A stretch of 64,000 nucleotides of DNA from JADCRZ01 sp031399065 (lineage in GTDB: Bacteria > Bacteroidota > Bacteroidia > Chitinophagales > Chitinophagaceae): assembly GCA_031399065.1 (NCBI GenBank), contig JANNOM010000065.1, forward strand, positions 19,916 to 83,915. Direction: 5' to 3'. Below, piece after piece: positions 8,875 to 16,278 of the stretch. Below the pieces are notes generated by a model that saw only the letters and a program-made list of their open reading frames with translations, ran no database searches and was not told where the DNA came from. A program made the position numbers and the translations under genes. How positions within the stretch are numbered: the first letter of the stretch is position 1; each line of letters begins with the position of its first letter.

Positions 8875-9357
8875 ATGATGAGAGAAACCCCTACTTTATT
8901 CGAATGGGCAGGTGATATGAAAACCTTTGAGACCCTTTTTTCAAATTTTTATAATAAGGTTTTACAGGATGATTTACTAGGCAAGGTCTTCAAAAATATG
9001 TCTGCTTCGCATGTAAAACACGTGGCACATTTTGTAGCCGAAGTTTTTGGCGGCGACAAATTGTATACTGCTGAAGATGGCGGAAGCCACTCAGGTATGA
9101 TTGCAAAGCATATCGGCAAAATGTTAACAGAAGAAATGAGACAGCAATGGATAAGTTTGCTTTTGCAAACGGCCGATGAAGTAGGACTGAAAAGTGATCC
9201 TGAATTTCGTTCAGCTTTCGTTGGATATATTGAATGGGGAACACGACTCGCGGTCATCAATTCACATTTAACCGAAAATCCCATGAATGTGAACGAACCT
9301 ATGCCGAAATGGGGCTGGGGAGAAACAGGCGGGCCTTATATCCCAAATGAAAATTAA
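8875..9357 (+). CDS. Truncated haemoglobin, group II-like
   Basis: The 160-residue product has a globin-like pattern: FETLFSNFYNKVLQDDLLGKVF at the start, a central HVAHFVAEVFGG, and then GSHSGMIAKHIGKMLTEEMRQQWISLLLQTADEVGL, where the His in AKHIGK is in the place expected for the proximal haem ligand. Group II truncated globins bind oxygen or NO and can help with redox stress. The C-terminus adds about 25 residues (VNEPMPKWGWGETGGPY), also found in relatives. ATG is possible at 8875 or 8878. It is co-transcribed with the ABM gene. Confidence 0.85.
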   Translation: MMRETPTLFEWAGDMKTFETLFSNFYNKVLQDDLLGKVFKNMSASHVKHVAHFVAEVFGGDKLYTAEDGGSHSGMIAKHIGKMLTEEMRQQWISLLLQTADEVGLKSDPEFRSAFVGYIEWGTRLAVINSHLTENPMNVNEPMPKWGWGETGGPYIPNEN

Positions 9358-9397
9358 AGCAATATAAACAGACTTAAAAAGCTGGTTAATAATATGA

Positions 9398-10192
9398 TTA
9401 CCAAACCGCAATTACTCTTGTTAATCCACCGGTAGCACCTTCAACTTTTGGTGCCCCGATAAACGCATAACATCCGCTCGGGGGGATGCTTTTTAAATTA
9501 TTGAGGCATTCCAGTGCCCATTTTTTTGCGCCCAATATTATCTTATGAGTTTGATAAGTATGATCAGTGCCAGGATCGAACGAAACAACATCAACACCTA
9601 CGCCAGAGATCTTTCTTTTGGTGATCAGAAACGTAGCAGCTTCTTTTGAAATACCCGGAAAGTGAAGTGTTTTAGCGCTATCTCTTCCCAGGAATTCAGG
9701 TGAATGAATTTTTTTATCCCAACCGCTGTATATAAATACCCCGACGTTATCAGGAAGACGTCCGTACATTTTCTCCCATTGCAGTATATCTTCCACCGTC
9801 AAAACCGCATCCCTGTTCATAGCAGCTTTTACACTAATATCAATTACTGCAATCGCAACAAAGAGATTCTTAACATCCAGTTGATCAGCAGACATACCTC
9901 CTTTGATAAAATGATTTTCAACGTCTATCTGTGTTCCGATATGCTCATGGATATGCCATTCATTGGCGCCAACGCCAAAGCCATCTATTGTAGCAATGGG
10001 CTTTAATGAAAATGGATAGGTTACGGGGGTGGGGATATAGGGAAAGTCTTTGTTTAATGTATGGGTTAGATCCACGATATGCTCAAATGGCTTTTGCCTG
10101 CTTTCTCTGCTAAAGTTGAAAGCAGCAAGGAAGGTAACCAATACTATCACTGTGTAAACAAGAGTAAATCTTTTTAGAGTATATGTTTTCAT
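9398..10192 (-). CDS. Cyclase-family metal-dependent hydrolase with N-terminal membrane anchor
   Basis: A 264-residue protein of the cyclase family (PF04199), which includes kynurenine formamidases and other metal-dependent amide or lactone hydrolases. The metal site reads HEHIGTQIDVENHF, matching HxGTHxDxxxH with the second His replaced by Gln. That change could weaken metal binding. Residues 8-26 form a hydrophobic segment (signal anchor or signal peptide), so it acts outside the cytoplasm, unlike kynurenine formamidase. The next gene on the strand starts 10 bases upstream of its start (10203), so the two are probably co-transcribed. Confidence 0.8.
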   Translation of the reverse strand: MKTYTLKRFTLVYTVIVLVTFLAAFNFSRESRQKPFEHIVDLTHTLNKDFPYIPTPVTYPFSLKPIATIDGFGVGANEWHIHEHIGTQIDVENHFIKGGMSADQLDVKNLFVAIAVIDISVKAAMNRDAVLTVEDILQWEKMYGRLPDNVGVFIYSGWDKKIHSPEFLGRDSAKTLHFPGISKEAATFLITKRKISGVGVDVVSFDPGTDHTYQTHKIILGAKKWALECLNNLKSIPPSGCYAFIGAPKVEGATGGLTRVIAVW

Positions 10193-10202
10193 TGGGTAGT
10201 TA

Positions 10203-10772
10203 TTAAAATCTTTTTAATGGAGGTCCGAGTGCAACAGGGCGTTTATCTTCACTACACATACCTCCGGAAAGAGGCCTTGCACCGAGAAAAAGTGTATCGT
10301 TTTTTAAACTGACGAGATCATATTCCTGTGCGCATACCACTTTGGATACAAGATAACTACAACCAGTTTCAGTAATATCAATTTCCCGGATAAAGGGGAG
10401 GCCGCAATCCCCAAGTCCGGCCTTTGTTAAAATCGCAGAGTCTTTAGTGCTTGCTGTCAAAAATTTTCTGTCAAACCTGAAAATGACATTTCGCGTTCCC
10501 ATTAGCTTAGCAAAACTTTGAAATGTAAATTTCCCAACGGCTCTGAAAGTAAAAATTGCATTTTGAAGCAAACTGTCCTGATAGATGGTTGATTTCACCT
10601 CCCAATTATCGTTATCGAAGGTAAATTCGCGTATGCCGAAATTACCAGATGCTGTTTTTTCCGGGTAGGAGCTTATCCAGTGGCCGGCAATTTCACCCTT
10701 TCTTTGGTTCGGGTCGATATAACCAAGGAGCATCCAAGCTCCCATACCAATTAACATAGGTAGTTTTTTCAT
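10203..10772 (-). CDS. Exported hypothetical protein, lipocalin-like or APCDD1-like
   Basis: A 189-residue product with a short hydrophobic N-terminus (MKKLPMLIGMGAWMLLGY), which is probably a signal peptide. The body is beta-rich, starting GHWISSYPE and containing three or four cysteines (GDCGLPF, TGCSYL, KVVCAQE, GGMCSED) that may form disulfides. The GxW start and alternating strands resemble a lipocalin or APCDD1 domain, but I am not certain. It precedes the cyclase gene on the same strand. Confidence 0.6.
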   Translation of the reverse strand: MKKLPMLIGMGAWMLLGYIDPNQRKGEIAGHWISSYPEKTASGNFGIREFTFDNDNWEVKSTIYQDSLLQNAIFTFRAVGKFTFQSFAKLMGTRNVIFRFDRKFLTASTKDSAILTKAGLGDCGLPFIREIDITETGCSYLVSKVVCAQEYDLVSLKNDTLFLGARPLSGGMCSEDKRPVALGPPLKRF

Positions 10773-11200
10773 AAAATCATAATTGATCTATATAGTTATT
10801 TTCAAATAGTAAGACACTTGCTTTAAACCAGGTTTGCCATTTCACAGTATTCACATTTTTTAACTGTCCAGCAACAGTTAGCGGGGTACAAGCAAATAAC
10901 AGCATAACATCGGAGAAAAAGCTATATGCACTTCAATAAGGTTGATGCTAATCTTTCAACTTTACTTTCTTCTTCGAATTGCGAAACCAATAATGTCATA
11001 AACCCATGCAAGTTGCGATATTAAATCCTTCCAATCAATATCTTACTAAAAAGTAGGATCGTTTTAAAAAAGGAGATAAGAAAGTTAAAACTTCTTTAAT
11101 ATTGTCCCTAAATAAACTATAGAAATTTATATCAGCTTTGGTACCAAACGCCTCACCTGCATAAATCTCTATCCCTTAAGTCAGTAATGCTTAAAACACA
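10773..11200. other. 428-base intergenic region between divergent genes
   Basis: AT-rich and without a credible gene. It holds a 7-bp hairpin (TAACTGT at 10861-10867 with ACAGTTA at 10874-10880), which lacks a T tract on either strand in the right place, and the third copy of the TACT-AAAA-AGTA repeat at 11044-11055. Confidence 0.6.
11044..11055. promoter_or_regulatory. Inverted repeat TACT-AAAA-AGTA, copy 3, upstream of the AraC gene
   Basis: It is identical to the site in the HxlR promoter, with the flanks extending the match to 16 bases (CTTACTAAAAAGTAGG at 11042-11057). It is 145 bases upstream of the AraC-family start at 11201. This suggests that the HxlR protein also controls the AraC-VOC genes. 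Confidence 0.6.
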
Positions 11201-12022
11201 GTGATATTGAAAATATCGGCTAACATAAGACAACTTTACAGGCCTGTCCAACCGACAGTAAAACAATCGGCTGACGATGTTTCTTACATTGAATTTTTAC
11301 CAGACAACAAACTTCAAAATTTTATCTTTTGCTATTGGCAGCTCAAAACCACCAGGCCACTTTCTGACCCTTTTATCTATCGTGTAGTCGCCGACGGCTG
11401 CATAGATATATTTTTTGAGCTCAATAAACCGCAGGATAATTTTGTGATGGGTTTTTGTAAAAAATTTACAGAGTTTCCACTCGAAAATTCCTTTCATTAC
11501 ATTGGTGTCCGATTTTTACCTACCATATTTCCACAGCTTTTTAAAGTAGATGCATCTGAATTAAGTAACCGCTTTGAAAACTTAAACAATGTTGTGCCAG
11601 CTACTTCTGCTTTTATAACGAACCATTTCCATCCGCAACAAGCTACTGAGGAAATAATCACGGCCTTTGATAATTACTTTATTTCGCTGATTTCAAGCGC
11701 AAGCTTTGATAACGATGAGCGGCTATACAATGCCATAGAAATTATTTTTAACAAGTTTGGTATGGTGGATATTGAAAAAGATCTAAATACCGGCATTAGC
11801 CAAAGACAACTTCGCAGGCTTTTTGAATTTTACGTAGGCGACACGGCCAAAACTTTTGCAAAAGTAGTTCGCTTTCAAAATATTCTTCGTTCCAAACCGT
11901 CTTCACAAAGTTTGCGGCAAAACAAACTCTTCTTTGATGCGGGCTATTACGACCAGGCCCATTTTATAAAAGAGTTTAGAAACTTTTATGGAGTTACCCC
12001 AAGTAAGGCCTTTGGGAGATAA
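11201..12022 (+). CDS. AraC-family transcriptional regulator
   Basis: A 273-residue regulator. The N-terminal 150 residues match the DUF6597-like sensor half common in Bacteroidota (FIFCYWQLKTTRPLSDPFIYRVVADGCIDIFFEL). The C-terminus is the AraC DNA-binding domain with two helix-turn-helix units, ending in DAGYYDQAHFIKEFRNFYGVTPSKAF. The start is GTG at 11201; no ATG is available upstream in frame. The VOC-domain gene follows 74 bases later. Confidence 0.88.
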   Translation: MILKISANIRQLYRPVQPTVKQSADDVSYIEFLPDNKLQNFIFCYWQLKTTRPLSDPFIYRVVADGCIDIFFELNKPQDNFVMGFCKKFTEFPLENSFHYIGVRFLPTIFPQLFKVDASELSNRFENLNNVVPATSAFITNHFHPQQATEEIITAFDNYFISLISSASFDNDERLYNAIEIIFNKFGMVDIEKDLNTGISQRQLRRLFEFYVGDTAKTFAKVVRFQNILRSKPSSQSLRQNKLFFDAGYYDQAHFIKEFRNFYGVTPSKAFGR

Positions 12023-12096
12023 ACTTTGTCCGATTTTTACAATGTTGGCATGCAGGTTAGTCGGAAATTTGTATTGTAAATTAAACAGAAAGTACG

Positions 12097-12567
12097 ATGA
12101 AACGATCACTTACAATTCTTATCATGCTTTGCTTAACGGCAAATGCCTATTCACAAACAAGTTCAACCGTTAAAAATAAAAACAAAATGAAATTAAATGC
12201 AGGTATCATAACAACCAGATTGGCCGAAAGCAAAGCTTTTTACACTAGCAAATTAGGCTTTGGTATAACATTTGAAAATGAGTTTTATCTTTTGTTACAA
12301 ACGCCGGATAACAGTTCAGCAATTAGTTTTTTGCTTCCCAATCATCCAAGTCAACAACCTTTTTTCCACAAAGCATTTCAAGGACAGGGAATGTATCTGA
12401 CCATTGAAGTAGAAGATGTCGATAAAATTTACAGCGATATTAAAAAGAAAGGAGTTCCAATAAAAATCGATATCCGTAATGAACCCTGGGGCGACAGGCA
12501 TTTTGCCATTGAAGATCCAAATTGCATTGGAATTGACATTGTAAAATATTCGCCCCAGGAAAAGTGA
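12097..12567 (+). CDS. Exported VOC-superfamily (glyoxalase/bleomycin-resistance fold) protein
   Basis: A 156-residue protein with an apparent signal peptide (MKRSLTILIMLCLTANAYSQ) followed by a single VOC domain: AGIITTRLAESKAFYTSKLGFGI, then a second half with GMYLTIEVEDVDKIYSDIKKKGVPIK and GDRHFAIEDPNCIGIDIV. VOC domains are usually cytoplasmic, so the export signal is unusual. An alternative start at the internal ATG at 12187 (MKLNAGIITT) would give a normal cytoplasmic VOC protein. The annotated stop overlaps the start of a 43-codon frame (TGATG). Confidence 0.8.
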   Translation: MKRSLTILIMLCLTANAYSQTSSTVKNKNKMKLNAGIITTRLAESKAFYTSKLGFGITFENEFYLLLQTPDNSSAISFLLPNHPSQQPFFHKAFQGQGMYLTIEVEDVDKIYSDIKKKGVPIKIDIRNEPWGDRHFAIEDPNCIGIDIVKYSPQEK

Positions 12568-12698
12568 TGTTAAACATAAATCCTGGGCAATGCAACATAA
12601 TATTTAAATTTAAAGGAGTGCAATCTTTCGACGAATTAGAAATTACCAGACAATATACATCGTATAAACAACCCGGCTGGAACAGTTTTTATAGTTAA
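12567..12698 (+). CDS. Possible 43-residue protein coupled to the VOC gene
   Basis: ATG at 12567-12569 overlaps the VOC stop (TGATG), an arrangement used for coupled translation. The product (MLNINPGQCNIIFKFKGVQ and so on to NSFYS) has a plausible composition and a central beta-strand pattern. I recognise no family. It could be a gene remnant. Confidence 0.3.
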   Translation: MLNINPGQCNIIFKFKGVQSFDELEITRQYTSYKQPGWNSFYS

Positions 12699-12781
12699 GG
12701 TCAAAGTGAAGATTAAATATCTAATCTATGGCAAATTAATTCCTAATAAATATCGCTATCTAAAACATTAATCAACTATTT

Positions 12782-14134
12782 ATGTATAAAGCCGCCATCA
12801 AATATCTTATAATCTGTGTGTATCTGTTTATCCAGAACAGCTCATTTGCACAAGCGATACCGGAGGGCTTTAAGGCTAAGGGTGTTATTCCTGTTGGATA
12901 CAGCGATCTGAATGGTAAGCCAGCTTTTAAAATGTCGATAAAAAAGTATAAAGATCGCTGGTATTTATTTACAGCACACGTTTGGCATTCAGGCTGGAGC
13001 GTTGTGGACGTAACGGATGCTGCCAATCCTAAAGTTGTAAAATTTATTGAAGGTCCGCCCAATACCTGGACGTTGCAGATGGAACTGCATGGTGATACCA
13101 TGATCACCTCATTAGAGAAAATATTTCCTGACTTTGGGGGAAATGATCAGCCTTTTTCAGAAGGCGTTTACATTTGGGATATTGCCGACCCGCTTAACCC
13201 AAAAAAACTCGGGCATTATAAAACAAATGGGACAGGCACTCACCGCAACTTTTATAATGGGGGAAAGTACATGCATCTTGCGGCCGGAGTACCCGGATTC
13301 AAAGGAAATATATACGTTATAGTGGATATAAGTGATCCTGCTCAACCAAAAGAAGTATCGCGCTGGTGGGTTCCCGGTCAAAAAAATACTGAAAGTGAAC
13401 ATCATTTCATAACGAATTCCACTAACAAAGATTCTGCAACGGTAACTAAACACCCCAGCCATGTTTTTTGTGGTAGTGACGCTGAAGTGTCGTTACATGG
13501 CCCTGCCTATGTTCAGGATAGCCTTGTATATCTTCCTTACGGTGCGGCGGGAATGATTGTTCTTAATATAAGCGACATTTATCATCCAAAACAAGTTTCA
13601 AGATTAGATTTTAGTCCGCCCTTTCATGCGAAATTCGGAGTCCATGGTGTTTTGCCAATCAAGGAAAAGAATATAGCATTTGTAAATTCAGAGGATGTTT
13701 CTTATGCAAAAGACGCCTTGGCACATGCCTCCATTGTAGATATAAGCGACATCAAACGCCCCAGATTGATTTCGTTGTTTCCGCAGCCTTTAACGGCCGA
13801 AGGAAAAAGTTACCGGAAAGAAAAAGGATGGTCCGGACCCCATAATTTCAATCACCTTTTGCATAATCCGGACGTTCAGCGACAGGGAGAACTTTTTTAT
13901 ATGACATGGTTTAATGCGGGACTCAGGATTTATAATGTTGCTGATATAAATGTTCCGAAAGAAATTGCCTATTTCATGCCCGCCGCCCCTTCCAAACGGT
14001 ATGGAAAAATGCCGCAAGATGATTTAGTAGTGCAAACGGAAGATGTATTGGTCGATGCGCGTGGATATATTTATATCTCTGATAAAAATCAGGGGATATA
14101 CATATTAAAAACCATGAAAGAAGAGAAGAAATAG
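12782..14134 (+). CDS. Secreted LVIVD-repeat beta-propeller protein
   Basis: A 450-residue protein with a signal peptide ending in SFAQA. Repeated segments of the LVIVD type run through it (WSVVDVTDAANPKVVKFI, VYIWDIADPLNPKKLGHY, IYVIVDISDPAQPKEVSRW, MIVLNISDIYHPKQVSRL, ASIVDISDIKRPRLISLF, LRIYNVADINVPKEIAYF), each a propeller blade. The function of LVIVD proteins is poorly known; they are exported and may bind surface ligands. A second LVIVD-type protein lies at 35687. Confidence 0.85.
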   Translation: MYKAAIKYLIICVYLFIQNSSFAQAIPEGFKAKGVIPVGYSDLNGKPAFKMSIKKYKDRWYLFTAHVWHSGWSVVDVTDAANPKVVKFIEGPPNTWTLQMELHGDTMITSLEKIFPDFGGNDQPFSEGVYIWDIADPLNPKKLGHYKTNGTGTHRNFYNGGKYMHLAAGVPGFKGNIYVIVDISDPAQPKEVSRWWVPGQKNTESEHHFITNSTNKDSATVTKHPSHVFCGSDAEVSLHGPAYVQDSLVYLPYGAAGMIVLNISDIYHPKQVSRLDFSPPFHAKFGVHGVLPIKEKNIAFVNSEDVSYAKDALAHASIVDISDIKRPRLISLFPQPLTAEGKSYRKEKGWSGPHNFNHLLHNPDVQRQGELFYMTWFNAGLRIYNVADINVPKEIAYFMPAAPSKRYGKMPQDDLVVQTEDVLVDARGYIYISDKNQGIYILKTMKEEKK

Positions 14135-14194
14135 CGAAATATACGAATGACGCTTTATCGGAGCCATTAACAAGTAAATCTTAAAAGCTTTATA

Positions 14195-14202
14195 TATCTT
14201 TG
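14195..14202 (+). promoter_or_regulatory. Candidate -7 box for the AraC gene at 14263
   Basis: TATCTTTG is an exact TAnnTTTG match 60 bases before the ATG. No TTG is present at the ideal -33 distance, which suggests a regulated promoter. Confidence 0.45.
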
Positions 14203-14262
14203 CATTAATACAATCAATGCCTAAATTACTTACCTTTTGCAAGAATATTCTTAAACAAAGAA

Positions 14263-15027
14263 ATGAAGAATACACTTAAGTCGTACCATCTCGAGCCATT
14301 CGTCAAAGACATTTTTATTTTCGAAAATGACGATAACGAAAAAAATAATATCCTGCCATTTTTCGCAGATGGCTACCCCGGCATCACATTTCACCAGTCA
14401 AACAACGGCGCTTTTCTTATTCCGGAGAAAAAAGAACTTTCTAAGTTCTTTATGTACGGCCAAACTGTTAAACCAATTGAGATTGCAATTAAAGGCAGTT
14501 ATCGGCTTATTGTATTCCAAATTTATCCGTTTACTGCAAAAACGCTATTCAATGTAAACCTTAAAGAATTAAAAGATGATTGTTATGATTTAGAAGTATC
14601 TGAAGGTAAGAACCTCGAAAAAGTGATTAAAAAGATATTCACTATTACTAATCCTTTGAAACAGATTGAACTTATTAGCTGGTATTTATCCGGCATTGTT
14701 AAAGCTAAGAGTGGGTTAACCGATCAAAAAATTCAATCTGCGTTTAATCTGATTATTGAATATGAGGGAAAAATTCCTATCAAAAATGTTGCTGAGCATT
14801 TGTTTATAACCGAAAGAACGCTCCAGAGAGGTTTTTTAAAATATGTAGGGCTCTCACCGAAACAATTTGCAAAAATTATTCAATTTAAACCCTCTCTAAA
14901 ACAGATATCAAATAAAACATTTCCAAAACTCACAGAAGTAGGACTTGAAAACGGGTATGCCGATCAGTCGCACTTTATAAAAAACTTCAAACGATTTACC
15001 GGTAAAACGCCTTCACGGTTTAAATAA
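14263..15027 (+). CDS. AraC-family transcriptional regulator
   Basis: A 254-residue protein with a Bacteroidota-type AraC sensor half (FADGYPGITFHQS, FFMYGQTVKPIEI, YRLIVFQIYPFTAKTLF). It ends in a canonical AraC DNA-binding domain (ITERTLQRGFLKYVGLSPKQFAKIIQF, then ENGYADQSHFIKNFKRFTGKTPSRFK). It is 71 bases upstream of the NmrA-type gene on the same strand and is the obvious regulator for it; this pairing is common in the phylum. Confidence 0.9.
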   Translation: MKNTLKSYHLEPFVKDIFIFENDDNEKNNILPFFADGYPGITFHQSNNGAFLIPEKKELSKFFMYGQTVKPIEIAIKGSYRLIVFQIYPFTAKTLFNVNLKELKDDCYDLEVSEGKNLEKVIKKIFTITNPLKQIELISWYLSGIVKAKSGLTDQKIQSAFNLIIEYEGKIPIKNVAEHLFITERTLQRGFLKYVGLSPKQFAKIIQFKPSLKQISNKTFPKLTEVGLENGYADQSHFIKNFKRFTGKTPSRFK

Positions 15028-15098
15028 TTGATTTTGTCGCATTCGTTCAATTTTGGTTAAGGCTTTCTTTACATCTTGCATCATATTAAAAAGAAAAT

Positions 15099-15935
15099 AT
15101 GAGCAATAACACTTTAGTAATTGGCGGTACCGGTAAAACCGGCAAAAGGGTAGCTGAAAACCTTAAAACACTAGGTATACCCGTAAGAATCGGATCCAGG
15201 CAGGCGTCTATTCCGTTTGATTGGAACAACTCTCTGACATGGGAAAATGCTTTAGAAGGGATGCAAAAAGTTTACATCACTTTTCAGCCAGATTTAGCGG
15301 TGCCGGGTTCGGCAGATGCCGTACGTTCTCTTGCTGAAACTGCTAAAAAAACAGGTGTTCAAAAACTAGTACTACTTTCCGGACGGGGCGAAAAAGAAGC
15401 GGAGGTTTGTGAAAATGTTATCATAGAATCGGGTATTGATTGGACGATAGTTAGAGCAAGCTGGTTTATGCAAAATTTCAGTGAGAACTTTTTACTCGAC
15501 TCCGTTCTTTCCGGACATGTAATTTTACCCGAAGTAACTGCTTTAGAACCGTTCGTAGATGCTAATGATATTGCCGAAGTGGTGGTAGAAACGTTGACCA
15601 ATGCTACATACTCGGGGAAAACGCTGGATCTTACCGGTCCCGAATTATTGTCATTTGAAAAGGCAGTTGCATCAATATCAAAAGCTATTAACAGGCCAAT
15701 AACGTTTCAGGAAGTAAGTATAGAAAAATATCTTTCTATTCTTAAAACTTACCAGCTCCCCGAAGATTTTATATGGCTCATTCAATACTTGTTTACAGAA
15801 GTGCTTGATGGCCGGAATGAATCCCTGACTTCAGATATTGAAAAAGTTTTATACAGGAGGGCCACATCATTCAATGATTATATTTTAAAGACAGCAGCAA
15901 CAGGTGTCTGGAACCCCATACAGTTAAAAAAATGA
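15099..15935 (+). CDS. NmrA-family NAD(P)-binding oxidoreductase
   Basis: A 278-residue atypical short-chain dehydrogenase. The dinucleotide motif is IGGTGKTGKRVAENL at the N-terminus, followed by KLVLLSGRGEKEAE and the middle segment ESGIDWTIVRASWFMQNFSENF, which is diagnostic of the NmrA group. Family members act as NAD(P)H sensors or as quinone and related reductases; the substrate is not evident. The AraC gene lies just upstream. Confidence 0.88.
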   Translation: MSNNTLVIGGTGKTGKRVAENLKTLGIPVRIGSRQASIPFDWNNSLTWENALEGMQKVYITFQPDLAVPGSADAVRSLAETAKKTGVQKLVLLSGRGEKEAEVCENVIIESGIDWTIVRASWFMQNFSENFLLDSVLSGHVILPEVTALEPFVDANDIAEVVVETLTNATYSGKTLDLTGPELLSFEKAVASISKAINRPITFQEVSIEKYLSILKTYQLPEDFIWLIQYLFTEVLDGRNESLTSDIEKVLYRRATSFNDYILKTAATGVWNPIQLKK

Positions 15936-15951
15936 TCAATATATTTATTCA

Positions 15952-16167
15952 TTGTATAATCAATCCCCTTCCATTCGCTTCTGGTTGTTGATTAGTGTTT
16001 CAGTAATTTACACAATAGGAGTATTTGGTGTAATAAGTGAAATCAGGCCAGTATTTTGCTGCCAGTTATATTTTACATTCCAGTTTAACCCTCTGGCTCC
16101 CGCATTCCTCAATCTGGATGACTTCCTCTCCAATGGGTTAAAAAGAAATACTGTCCTGCGACATTGA
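15952..16167 (+). pseudogene. Possible decayed membrane-protein gene
   Basis: A 71-codon frame starts with a convincing transmembrane segment (RFWLLISVSVIYTIGVFGVISEIRPVF) but then loses coherence. The N-terminus loosely resembles the first helix of carotenoid-biosynthesis-type membrane proteins. No other frame continues it cleanly. It is either a remnant of a larger gene or a chance frame. Nothing else is seen between 15936 and 16278. Confidence 0.2.
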
Positions 16168-16278
16168 GTTTTCAAACAACAGCACCGGATTTTGAAACAA
16201 TTTGCTCAGGATCACTACGGGCTTGCGGAATTAAAACTACCTTTCAACATTCTATTTCGGTGGGTACAAATTATAAAT

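Noticed and set aside
10861..10880. 7-bp hairpin TAACTGT/ACAGTTA
   Set aside because: There is no T tract in the correct place on either strand and no gene ends next to it, so it is not called a terminator.
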